Shown here piece after piece: positions 1 through 6,109 of a DNA stretch of 7,475 nucleotides. A program made the position numbers and the translations under genes. The DNA is taken from contig CALMZT010001041.1 in NCBI GenBank assembly GCA_937870805.1, forward strand, positions 1 through 7,475, in the 5' to 3' direction. The DNA is from an uncultured Chloroflexota bacterium (GTDB taxonomy: Bacteria; Chloroflexota; Anaerolineae; Aggregatilineales; Phototrophicaceae). The notes under the pieces are model-generated. The model did not search any database, was not told where the DNA came from, and saw only the letters and a list, made by a program, of their open reading frames with translations. Within the stretch, counting starts at the first letter, position 1. Each line of letters opens with the position of its first letter.

Positions 1-788
1 ATCGCGGCGGCGAGTTCGCTCATGTGGATGCACTGTCCCCACGTCTGCACAGCGCCGTTCGGGTCGCCGTGTTCGTCAAGGTCAACGCGCCCCGCCGCAT
101 TGCGCGCATAGCCGACATCATGATACGCCCACGCACGCTTCCCAACGTCGTCATCGTCGCTCACCACCAAGCCGCCTTCGCCCGCCGTGACGTTCTTGTT
201 GTACTGGAAGCTGAAAATCGCCATATCGCCAAAGCTGCCCAGCGGCTTGCCACGAAAGCGCGCGCCGTTTGCCTGTGCCACGTCTTCAATCAAGAAGACG
301 CCGCGCGCCTTACAGATGTCACGGATGCACTCAATGTCGCCACACGCGCCGCTCATGTGAACGATCAACACGGCTTTCGTGCGCTCGTTGATTTTTCGCT
401 CTAAGTCTTCGGGATCCATCGTGAACGTGTCATCCACGTCAACCAGACGCGGGATTGCGCCGCAGCGTACCACTGCCGAAATGCACGCCACCCAAAAATA
501 ACCGGGGATTAACACTTCATCGCCGGGACCCACGTCTGCCGCCAGCATCGCCGTCGAAAGCGCGCCTGTGCCGCTGTTGACGAGGACGGCGTGTTTACGT
601 CCCAGGCGCTGCTTAAAAAAGTCTTCTACTTTGTCGGCGTAATGCTGTAAATCGTGTCCATAAAAGCGGTAGGGGCTGCGCGCCATCAGCACTTTCGTCA
701 CCGCGTCGATTTCTTCCTCACCGATATAATAGCTGCCGGGCCATTCGTAAGGCAGCAGGGTTTCTTCGACATGCGTTTCAGTCGTCAT
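1..788 (-). CDS. DegT/DnrJ/EryC1/StrS family PLP-dependent aminotransferase (C-terminus cut by window edge)
   Basis: Seen: an uninterrupted minus-strand frame from ATG at 788 to the window edge, 262 complete codons. An AGGAG Shine-Dalgarno (801-797) lies 8 bases upstream of the start. Motifs in order: NSGTGAL (71-77, cofactor phosphate contact), HMSGACGDIE (about 144-153), EDVAQANGA (168-176, with D169 expected on the pyridine nitrogen and Q172), and FQYNKNVTAGEGG (194-206), where K198 is the expected Schiff-base lysine. Known of the family: these fold-type I enzymes move an amino group, usually from Gln or Glu, to a keto-sugar or keto-cyclitol, in the cytoplasm. Members are usually about 370-430 residues, so roughly the last third lies left of position 1. 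It has its own promoter candidate and is separated from the upstream gene by a terminator. The substrate cannot be told; nucleotide sugar, cyclitol or aminohydroxybenzoate-type members share these motifs. Confidence 0.93.
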   Translation of the reverse strand, partial: MTTETHVEETLLPYEWPGSYYIGEEEIDAVTKVLMARSPYRFYGHDLQHYADKVEDFFKQRLGRKHAVLVNSGTGALSTAMLAADVGPGDEVLIPGYFWVACISAVVRCGAIPRLVDVDDTFTMDPEDLERKINERTKAVLIVHMSGACGDIECIRDICKARGVFLIEDVAQANGARFRGKPLGSFGDMAIFSFQYNKNVTAGEGGLVVSDDDDVGKRAWAYHDVGYARNAAGRVDLDEHGDPNGAVQTWGQCIHMSELAAA

Positions 789-796
789 CAAAAAAG

Positions 797-848
797 CTCC
801 TGTAAAAATCTGTTTGCCCTATTTTAGAACTTGCGGCAGGGAAAACAA
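797..848 (-). promoter_or_regulatory. Probable promoter and RBS of the DegT aminotransferase
   Basis: On the minus strand a -35-like TTGTTT (848-843) is followed after 16 bases by TAAAAT (826-821), a 5/6 match to the -10 consensus. Transcription would start near 814, leaving a leader of about 26 bases that carries AGGAG (801-797) before the ATG at 788. The -35 box lies inside the T-tract of the neighbouring terminator, so end and start signals are packed together. The -35 box is weak. Confidence 0.45.
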
Positions 849-873
849 AATAGAGGTGCATGATACACCTCTA
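843..873 (-). terminator. Intrinsic terminator of the 123-residue helical protein gene
   Basis: A perfect 8-bp stem (TAGAGGTG at 851-858 against CACCTCTA at 866-873) with a 7-base loop is followed, reading the minus strand, by TTTTGTTTTC. It lies 31 bases beyond the stop codon at 905-907 and before the DegT promoter, so it should separate the two transcripts. Read on the plus strand the following sequence is not T-rich enough for a good terminator. Confidence 0.82.
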
Positions 874-904
874 CAAGTTGTTTTCTGATGTTCTGCGTAC
901 AGGT

Positions 905-1276
905 TTACTCGACCTGCACCTTGACCTTTGTCTTGCCCGTGCTGGAAGGACGTGCGGCGTCCGCTGCATCGGAGGCGGCTTGTTCAGCACGGCGGTTGAT
1001 ACGCTCTAGCTCGGCAATCGCCGCATCGAGCAGCACTTTAAAGCCTTTCTGGAATTCCTTCTGGGCTTCAGTACCATGCGTTTTGAAACCCTCTGGGATC
1101 AGCGCGTCAATCGCCTTCGACGCTTCCTCAACAGCGCGCCGCTGGTGATACAGGAACTGGTCAAACGCACCACGTTCTTTGTCCTCAACCTGTTCAGCAG
1201 CCTGTTCCAAAATCGGCTGTTCTGGTGTCGGCTGTTCAGCTTCAGGGTTGGTGTTATTGGTATTCTTTTTAGCCAT
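905..1276 (-). CDS. Uncharacterised 123-residue protein, acidic N-terminus and helical core
   Basis: I do not recognise this family. Seen: MAKKNTN start, then a low-complexity Pro/Glu/Gln-rich stretch (about residues 10-35). A charged, alanine-rich and strongly helical segment follows (about 36-108), broken near the middle by LIPEGFKTHG. The tail is Ser/Gly then alternating Lys/Val (KTKVKVQVE). There is no signal peptide or membrane segment, so it is probably cytoplasmic. The start is set at 1276 rather than the in-frame ATG at 1291 because GAGGAG (1289-1284) overlaps that upstream ATG and sits 7 bases before 1276. It is followed by a strong intrinsic terminator, and 95 bases separate it from the upstream peptidase stop. 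A helical amphipathic protein with a charged tail could be a phasin-like or DNA/protein-binding scaffold, but that is speculation from composition only. Confidence 0.8.
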   Translation of the reverse strand: MAKKNTNNTNPEAEQPTPEQPILEQAAEQVEDKERGAFDQFLYHQRRAVEEASKAIDALIPEGFKTHGTEAQKEFQKGFKVLLDAAIAELERINRRAEQAASDAADAARPSSTGKTKVKVQVE

Positions 1277-1283
1277 CTTGATA

Positions 1284-1289
1284 CTCCTC
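1284..1289 (-). promoter_or_regulatory. Shine-Dalgarno deciding the start of the 123-residue protein
   Basis: GAGGAG on the minus strand, 7 bases before the ATG at 1276. It overlaps the alternative in-frame ATG at 1291-1289, which has no comparable site upstream, so the shorter protein is preferred. Confidence 0.75.
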
Positions 1290-1371
1290 ATTCATCTTTT
1301 ACATCAGTTAATACGCACAATTCTCGAAAAAGGTTGCATATTGTTCGGCGCTCTGATGATCTTCTATGATT

Positions 1372-3177
1372 TTAAACTGGATCATCCAACATCTGCGCTT
1401 CTAAATAGTCTACCACGATCTGATACCACTTGATCACATTTTCGCGCCGTGTCGCCCCATGTCCCTCATTTTCGTCCACATAATATTCAACACTGCCGCC
1501 GTTCTTACGAATGCGCTCTACCATCTGATCGCTTTCCGCTTGCACGACGCGCGGGTCTTTCGCGCCCTGAATCACCAGCAGCGGCGAACGAATCTTATCG
1601 ACATAAGTAATTGGGGAACGCTCCACCAGCATATCGCGGTCTTCGTCGGGGTCGCCCACCCACTGCTTCATCATCGGACGCCAATGCGGCGGCACAGACT
1701 TGACGAACGTGATAAGGTTCGACGGTCCGACAATATCCACCGCGCACGCCCAATACTCCGGCAGGCGCGTGACGGCGCTCAACGTCGCAAAGCCGCCGAA
1801 GCTGCCGCCAAACACGGCGATACGATTGTTATCTACCCAATCGAGCGAACGTAAATATTGCGCGGCGTGTTCAATGTCCTTCAGTTCCGCGCCGCCCCAA
1901 TCACGGTGAATCAGCTTTTGATAGCTCAAGCCGTAGCCTGTCGAGCCGCGAATGTTGGGCGCGAGGATGCCAAAGCCGCGATTGAGCAGATATTGGTACA
2001 AGCCGTTGTAGTTATACTGTGTCCGTTCCTGCGCTTCCGGTCCGCCGTGAATCGACAGTATCACCGGGAACTTGCCCTCCCCTTTAGGACGATAGAGCCA
2101 CGCCGGAATCTGGCGACTATCGAACGAGGGAAAGAACACGGCTTCAGGTTCAACCATATCAGCAGGGTCAATGCCGCCGAGCATACTCTGGCTCAAGGCT
2201 TGAATATTTCCTGTGGCAAGATCAACTTCGTAGAGGTTAAAGGCTTCCGTCGGGCGCGCCAGCGTGATCGCTAAGCGTTCGCCATCGGGTGAAATGTCCA
2301 TGCCGCCGATGACACACAGCGGTAAATCAGGCATCATCAAATCCTGACCTGTGCGTAAATCATGTCCACGCAGCTTCGACGCGCCGTTGTCGTTGATGTC
2401 CCATACCAGCACGCCGTTCCTGGAGATGACCACATTTTCAACGTCATGTTCCGGCGTGTCCAGCCAATCCCATTGGTTGTCCGCGAGGTGATAAAACGCC
2501 AAGCCCAAAAACTCGCGCTGATGGCTGCTGCGCATGTAGAAACCGCTGCTGTCCGTCGCCCAGGGTCCGGGGAAAAAGACGCCTTCGCCTTCGTGCGGCG
2601 TGGCATTCGTGATCTCACCCGTCTCTACGTTTAAAATATAAATATTCTGATCGGTGTTGCTGTTGACTTCTAACGCAAGCACATAACGACCATCGGGCGA
2701 CCACGAGACAGCATAGATGCGTTTGCCCTCTGGCATAGGGCGTCGGGTTTCGCCTGTCTCCACGTCATGGAGAATCACGTCAACATCCGTCGGGTTGCGG
2801 TCATTCGCCGCATACAGCAGTATTCTGTCGTCGGGCGACCACTCAGCGACATAGTGCTGCGCTTGCATCGCGTTGGTGATGGGGTTCGCCCAACCGCCGC
2901 GCGCGGACAGCAGATACATTTGATGGAACTCGTCGCCGTTCTGGTCGATTTGCAGCGCGAGTTGTTGACCATCATGTGACCATACGAAGTCGCGCACAGT
3001 GTTATCGGTGTAGCTGGTCAACTGCTGCGCAAAGCCGCCGCCTGAAGGCACAGTCCACAGGTTATACTGCCCCGTCGTGTTGTTGATGTGCCCGATGAGC
3101 GTGCCATCAGGCGAATAGCGCACGACAGGATAAAAAAGCCGCGTCGCCGCGAATTGTTTGAAATGATATTTTTTCAA
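1372..3177 (-). CDS. S9 family peptidase (prolyl oligopeptidase / acylaminoacyl-peptidase type)
   Basis: A cytoplasmic-type serine peptidase of 601 residues from the preferred start, a normal length for the family. Numbering here is from TTG at 3177. The N-terminal part (about 10-340) is a beta-propeller with recurring SPDG/SPDD turns (near 22, 113, 160 and 296) that gates access to the active site. The C-terminal alpha/beta-hydrolase domain (about 345-595) has IHGGPEAQ (oxyanion region, about 376-383), NIRGSTGYG (about 408-416), FGGSFGG with nucleophile S459, GAKDPRV with D541 and NEGHG with H573, completing the triad. Known: such enzymes cleave short peptides, often after Pro or release acyl-amino acids. 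No signal peptide is seen. The gene follows the 71-residue protein gene by 95 bases and may be cotranscribed with it. No clear terminator follows the stop. Confidence 0.95.
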   Translation of the reverse strand: MKKYHFKQFAATRLFYPVVRYSPDGTLIGHINNTTGQYNLWTVPSGGGFAQQLTSYTDNTVRDFVWSHDGQQLALQIDQNGDEFHQMYLLSARGGWANPITNAMQAQHYVAEWSPDDRILLYAANDRNPTDVDVILHDVETGETRRPMPEGKRIYAVSWSPDGRYVLALEVNSNTDQNIYILNVETGEITNATPHEGEGVFFPGPWATDSSGFYMRSSHQREFLGLAFYHLADNQWDWLDTPEHDVENVVISRNGVLVWDINDNGASKLRGHDLRTGQDLMMPDLPLCVIGGMDISPDGERLAITLARPTEAFNLYEVDLATGNIQALSQSMLGGIDPADMVEPEAVFFPSFDSRQIPAWLYRPKGEGKFPVILSIHGGPEAQERTQYNYNGLYQYLLNRGFGILAPNIRGSTGYGLSYQKLIHRDWGGAELKDIEHAAQYLRSLDWVDNNRIAVFGGSFGGFATLSAVTRLPEYWACAVDIVGPSNLITFVKSVPPHWRPMMKQWVGDPDEDRDMLVERSPITYVDKIRSPLLVIQGAKDPRVVQAESDQMVERIRKNGGSVEYYVDENEGHGATRRENVIKWYQIVVDYLEAQMLDDPV

Positions 3178-3189
3178 GAACATCTCCTT
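3175..3189 (-). promoter_or_regulatory. RBS placing the S9 peptidase start at a TTG codon
   Basis: AAGGAG (3189-3184) directly abuts an in-frame ATG (3183-3181), leaving no spacer. The TTG two codons later (3177-3175) has an ideal 6-base spacing and opens the protein as (M)KKYHFKQFAATR, a plausible N-terminus for the family. A still longer frame from 3246 would add 21 residues without family-like sequence. ATG at 3183 (603 residues) remains possible. Confidence 0.55.
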
Positions 3190-3272
3190 AAAAGAACGCG
3201 CAGCAAACGAAGATAGCAAACCTGGTTCACGTACTCCCCCATTCAATTGTAACTCGATGTTATGCAGTTCGC

Positions 3273-3488
3273 TCAGCCCGTATACGTCTGGAAAACATCA
3301 TCCGTCGGTTCGCCGTCCCGCACAATGACGAAACCGCCCGCCGCACCGAATCTGAACAGTGAATCCGTTTTCCACTCCCACACTTCATCGCCGCTGCGCA
3401 GCTTCGAGAGAAACGTCTCAAATCCCTTTTGTTTGGGCAGTTTATCAACACTCACACGCTTCTTCAGTGATTTTTTGTCGATTTTCAT
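3273..3488 (-). CDS. Uncharacterised 71-residue protein
   Basis: I do not assign a function. The predicted protein has a lysine-rich start (MKIDKKSLKKRV), a short helical middle (about 17-31), then SGDEVWEWKTDSLF and GAAGGFVIVRDGE (about 32-60), which look like paired beta strands. It is soluble with no signal peptide. AAAGAGG (3500-3494) sits 2 bases before an ATG at 3491 and 5 bases before a second ATG at 3488, so the second is preferred; the difference is one residue. It lies 110 bases after the dehydratase stop and 95 bases ahead of the peptidase start, same strand. Real-gene support is the good RBS, protein-like composition and the absence of a competing reading; conservation is untested. 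Confidence 0.7.
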   Translation of the reverse strand: MKIDKKSLKKRVSVDKLPKQKGFETFLSKLRSGDEVWEWKTDSLFRFGAAGGFVIVRDGEPTDDVFQTYTG

Positions 3489-3601
3489 CATGACCTCTTT
3501 CTGCTCGTGTCATCTATCCTGATTCTAGTGGGATTTCCGCATCTGCTTGGAGACCCACACTACCTATTTAATACGGATTTTCGCAGAAAACGGTTCGAGA
3601 C

Positions 3602-4555
3602 TTACAAAATCGCCTTCAGGCGGCTCATATCCACGTTGCCGCCACTGACGATGCACGCGACTGTTGACTCTGGACGCACAAAGAATTTGCTGTGCAGCAG
3701 TGCCGCGAAGGCTGCCGCGCCTGCGGGTTCGGGCACAATCTTGCAGCGCTCCATCAGCAAGCGCATCCCGTTCGCGATTTCGTCATCCGTAACCAACACG
3801 ACATCATTGACATACTTCTGCACATGTTCCAAATTCAGCACACCCGCGAACGGCGCGCCCAAGCCATCGGCAATCGTCTCGACTTTTTCCAGCGACACAA
3901 CGGCTTTTGCCTCCAATGCACGCCGCATCCCCGCTGCGCCGACAGGCTCAACGCCGATCACGCGCGTCTTGGGATACATCGTCGCCACCACCACGCCCAC
4001 GCCTGAAATCAAGCCGCCGCCGCCAATCGGCACGACGACGACATCGGGCTTGGGCATGTCTTCGAGCATTTCCAGCCCCACCGTCCCTTGCCCCGCGATG
4101 GTGAACGGGTCATCGAAGGGATGTATCAGCGTGTAACCGTGTTCGCGCTGCAATTCCTGAACCTTCGGAAAGAGATCGGCAGGCTTGCCATGCAGGATGA
4201 CAATTCCGCCGTAACTGCGTGTGGCTTCGACTTTGCTTTGCACAGCCGTTTCGGGCATGACAATCGTCGCTTTGACGCCCGCCAGCTTAGCGGCATAGGC
4301 TAATCCAGCCGCGTGATTGCCCGCCGAAAATGCCACGACGCCGACTTTCTTTTCTTCTGGCGACAGGCTGTTGAGCTTATTCAATGCGCCGCGTACTTTG
4401 AATGAGCCTGTTTTCTGGAATAGTTCCGCTTTCAAATACAGGTTGATGCCCAGCCTTTTGCCAAGTGTCTCGGAAGTGATGGTCGGCGTGCGTAGCAGCT
4501 TGCCGTCGATTATTTCCCGCGCAGCCCGCACATCATCGATGCTAATTAAACCCAT
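3602..4555 (-). CDS. Threonine/serine dehydratase (threonine ammonia-lyase), fold-type II PLP enzyme
   Basis: Predicted 317 residues. Known reaction of the family: PLP-dependent deamination of L-threonine to 2-oxobutanoate and ammonia, or of serine to pyruvate. Seen: KTGSFKVRGA (48-57) with the Schiff-base lysine K53, SAGNHAAG (77-84) for substrate carboxylate binding, the glycine loop IGGGG (177-181) for PLP phosphate, and CIVSGGNVD (301-309) whose Ser is the usual pyridine-nitrogen partner. There is no C-terminal ACT domain, so it resembles the short catabolic or single-domain type rather than isoleucine-inhibited long IlvA. A serine racemase or related activity cannot be excluded. The start at 4555 is chosen because AAAGG (4566-4562) lies 6 bases upstream and the protein then begins MGLISIDDVRAAREI, as in homologues. 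The 32-residue upstream extension to 4651 runs into repeat DNA and is unlikely to be translated. Confidence 0.93.
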   Translation of the reverse strand: MGLISIDDVRAAREIIDGKLLRTPTITSETLGKRLGINLYLKAELFQKTGSFKVRGALNKLNSLSPEEKKVGVVAFSAGNHAAGLAYAAKLAGVKATIVMPETAVQSKVEATRSYGGIVILHGKPADLFPKVQELQREHGYTLIHPFDDPFTIAGQGTVGLEMLEDMPKPDVVVVPIGGGGLISGVGVVVATMYPKTRVIGVEPVGAAGMRRALEAKAVVSLEKVETIADGLGAPFAGVLNLEHVQKYVNDVVLVTDDEIANGMRLLMERCKIVPEPAGAAAFAALLHSKFFVRPESTVACIVSGGNVDMSRLKAIL

Positions 4556-4570
4556 AGGATGCCTTTGTAT

Positions 4571-4599
4571 CTTATAGGACTTTCGCTTGCACACAACAA
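4571..4599 (-). promoter_or_regulatory. Candidate promoter of the dehydratase gene
   Basis: Minus-strand TTGTTG (4599-4594), a 17-base spacer and TATAAG (4576-4571, 5/6 match to the -10 consensus). The spacing is ideal, but the predicted transcription start (near 4564) falls inside the Shine-Dalgarno only about 9 bases before the ATG. The transcript would be almost leaderless, or this match is fortuitous. Confidence 0.35.
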
Positions 4600-4622
4600 A
4601 TGAGCATTCACGATCTGTATTT

Positions 4623-4700
4623 CTCCCCCTCTCCCCACTCACAATCTTCATTCCCCACAGATTTTGTGTGAGGGAGAGGGGGTCGGGGGGTGAGGTCAGG
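4623..4700. repeat. Imperfect palindromic intergenic repeat (REP/MITE-like)
   Basis: The left arm CCCCCTCTCCCCACTCACA (4625-4643) pairs, with a one-base offset and one or two mismatches, with the right arm TGTGTGAGGGAGAGGGGG (4665-4682) around a spacer of about 21 bases. The right side continues into a G-run and GGTGAGG. C-rich/G-rich palindromes of this form are recurrent non-coding elements in several bacterial phyla; that this one is multicopy in its own genome is inference. No T-tract follows either side, so it is not a typical terminator. Confidence 0.6.
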
Positions 4701-4767
4701 CAAAAATCCTGTCTTGGCTTAGGTTCTTAGTCTTCACCTAACATTACACCTCGAATTAAAGTGTCAA

Positions 4768-4860
4768 TTGAAACTCAAATGCGCCTCATTCTATGCTATG
4801 CTTCCCATAGAGAAAGGAGTCCACATGTTCCACACCAGGCTAACGACTAAAGACTATTGA
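4768..4860 (+). other. Plus-strand promoter, Shine-Dalgarno and 11-codon frame (leader peptide or gene remnant)
   Basis: TTGAAA (4768-4773), an 18-base spacer and TATGCT (4792-4797) form a possible promoter. AAAGGAG (4813-4819) is followed after 5 bases by ATG at 4825. The frame reads MFHTRLTTKDY and stops at 4858-4860, and the stop lies within the direct-repeat pair. The initiation signals look too good for chance, yet no plus-strand gene follows. It may be the beginning of a gene cut off by repeat DNA or deletion, or a short leader peptide. No protein function is claimed. Confidence 0.35.
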
Positions 4861-4869
4861 CTAAAGACT
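4845..4869. repeat. Two direct copies of GACTAAAGACT, 14-bp period
   Basis: Exact 11-base copies at 4845-4855 and 4859-4869 separated by ATT. Each copy itself contains GACT twice, so the unit is internally repetitive. Short intergenic direct repeat; whether it is dispersed elsewhere in the genome cannot be told from this window. Confidence 0.7.
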
Positions 4870-4982
4870 TCTCTGCTTTCTCGCTGTTTTTCCCGCTTAC
4901 ATCTTACTTTCAGGTTAGATGTTGGTTAATTTCTAAGACGCGGTTGCTCATCGCAGCCTCAAAGCAGAAGTATTATCCGATG

Positions 4983-5026
4983 AACAAATAAAACGCTACT
5001 CTGCATTGCCCCTGTTTTACAGAGCG
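4983..5026 (-). terminator. Probable intrinsic terminator of the isomerase-Gfo/Idh operon
   Basis: Immediately after the stop codon at 5027, the minus strand has CGCTCTG (5026-5020), which can pair with CAG (5003-5001) and AGCG (4997-4994) across a 3-base bulge. The tract TTTTATTTGTT (4993-4983) follows. Position and T-tract fit a terminator, but the stem is short, bulged and has a 16-base loop. A second small hairpin, GCTAG/CTAGC, spans the stop codon itself. Confidence 0.45.
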
Positions 5027-6109
5027 CTAGCGATCTAGCACGCGCGCCGCCAATCCTACAGGCAGCAGCGCCGGACGTTCGATGGTGCTTTGGATGTCCA
5101 CGTGTTGACCTGTGCGCGATGCGGTGGCGAAGGCGTGCATCACTTCCAGCGCATGATATGCCAGTTGTCCACTGGCGCGGTGCGGGCGTCCGTAGAGGAT
5201 GCCATACGCCATATCCGCCAAGCCGATGCCGCGCACCCATTCGCTGCGATAGGTTTCCGGCATCACGCGCCATTCGCCGTTGAACAGCATCACTTCGCGC
5301 GGTTTGTAGCCGTTGGGGTCAGGGATGCGCAGCGTGCCGTATTCACCATACACTTCCATCTGCGGCATACTGTGTGCCATCACGTCGAAGCTCATCACCA
5401 GCGTGGCAATCGCGCCGCTTTCAAACTCAATCGTGCCCGTGACGTGCGTCGGCACTTCCACGTCGATGCGATGCCCATCCTTCGCCACACGTTCGGGGAA
5501 CGAACTGCGCGCCGAACCTGTGACCCGCTTTGCCGCCCCCAACAGGTTCAACAGGCAGGTCACGTAATAGGGTCCCATGTCCAGCATCGGACCGCCTCCC
5601 ACCTTGTAGAAGAAGTCGGCATTCGGATGCCAGCTTTCGGGTCCGCGCCCTGCCATTGCGCCAAACGCTGCTACGGGCGCGCCGATTGCGCCTTCTTCCA
5701 ACAGCTTTAGCGCTGTCTGGTGCTGGCTGAACAGGAACGTATCGGGCGCACAGCCCACGCGCACACCTTTTGCTTCTGCCGCATCAAGGATTCTGCGCGC
5801 GTCGTCCAGTTCCACCGCCAGCGGCTTTTCGCTGTAGACGTGCTTGCCAGCGCCGATAATCAGTTGGCTGACAGCGGCGTGCGCCAGTGGCACAGTCAGG
5901 TTAATCACGATGTCGATGTCGGGGTCTGCCAGCAGGTCATCCACGCTGTAGGCGATGAGGTTGTTTTCCGCCGCTACCTGCTGTGCGCGTGGTATGTTCA
6001 TATCTGCGCACGCGACAAGGTTGAGGATGTCGAAGGCGCGGCTGCCGTTGATGTACGCCGGGCTGATATTGCCGACTCCGATGATGCCGACGTTCAGTTT
6101 ATCCTCCAT
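5027..6109 (-). CDS. Gfo/Idh/MocA family oxidoreductase
   Basis: Predicted 360-residue NAD(P)-dependent dehydrogenase, a usual length for the family. The N-terminal Rossmann domain (about 1-122) starts with the dinucleotide loop GIIGVGNIS (8-16). It contains the family EKP motif (S93-E94-K95-P96), whose lysine is the expected catalytic and cofactor-positioning residue. The C-terminal alpha/beta domain (about 123-340) has KVGGGPMLDMGPYYV (169-183), corresponding to the family GG-x-x-x-D-x-G-x-H/Y segment, with D177 and Y181 in substrate-binding positions. Known: members oxidise or reduce sugars, cyclitols or their derivatives in the cytoplasm. The start at 6109 has AAGGGG (6122-6117) with a 7-base spacer and overlaps the isomerase gene by 11 bases, indicating translational coupling. 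The exact substrate cannot be read from the sequence. Confidence 0.95.
   Translation of the reverse strand: MEDKLNVGIIGVGNISPAYINGSRAFDILNLVACADMNIPRAQQVAAENNLIAYSVDDLLADPDIDIVINLTVPLAHAAVSQLIIGAGKHVYSEKPLAVELDDARRILDAAEAKGVRVGCAPDTFLFSQHQTALKLLEEGAIGAPVAAFGAMAGRGPESWHPNADFFYKVGGGPMLDMGPYYVTCLLNLLGAAKRVTGSARSSFPERVAKDGHRIDVEVPTHVTGTIEFESGAIATLVMSFDVMAHSMPQMEVYGEYGTLRIPDPNGYKPREVMLFNGEWRVMPETYRSEWVRGIGLADMAYGILYGRPHRASGQLAYHALEVMHAFATASRTGQHVDIQSTIERPALLPVGLAARVLDR

Larger units (their letters stand above)
4556..5026. other. Gene-free region between dehydratase and Gfo/Idh genes
   Basis: About 470 bases with no convincing full gene. From left to right it holds a minus-strand promoter candidate for the dehydratase, an imperfect C-rich/G-rich palindrome, a small inverted repeat (TTAGGT at 4719-4724 and ACCTAA at 4736-4741), a plus-strand promoter with Shine-Dalgarno and an 11-codon frame, a direct repeat of GACTAAAGACT, an AT-rich stretch (about 4871-4990) where I see nothing specific, and a probable terminator of the Gfo/Idh gene. 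Confidence 0.8.

Noticed and set aside
24..404. 126-codon plus-strand open frame near the left edge
   Set aside because: Antisense to the DegT aminotransferase, whose minus-strand frame carries all family motifs.
1277..1371. Search for a promoter between the peptidase stop and the 123-residue protein gene
   Set aside because: AT-rich stretches exist (for example GTATTAAC), but I found no -35/-10 pair with acceptable spacing, so none is called.
1858..2274. Plus-strand open frames across the S9 peptidase (1459-1854, 1858-2274, 2362-2634)
   Set aside because: All lie antisense to a continuous peptidase frame with a full catalytic triad; the translations look like non-coding complement.
3527..3560. 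Inverted repeat TAGTGGG / CCCACACTA after the dehydratase gene, considered as a terminator
   Set aside because: The stem needs a 2-base bulge and a loop of about 18 bases, and no T-tract follows on either strand.
3507..4136. 209-codon plus-strand open frame opposite the dehydratase
   Set aside because: Antisense shadow of the dehydratase, with Ser/Thr/Pro-rich low-complexity translation and no recognisable domain.
4556..4651. Longer dehydratase starting at ATG 4651
   Set aside because: The extra 32 residues are unlike family N-termini, run into the palindromic repeat, and ATG 4555 has its own well-spaced AAAGG.
4959..5273. 104-codon minus-strand frame at the 3' end of the Gfo/Idh gene
   Set aside because: Out-of-frame overlap with the Gfo/Idh coding end; Arg/His-rich with no RBS or family motif.
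5090..5710. 206-codon plus-strand open frame opposite the Gfo/Idh gene
   Set aside because: It is fully antisense to a well-supported gene, rich in His/Arg/Cys as expected from the complement of a GC-rich gene, and has no motif or RBS. The same applies to 5720-6115.
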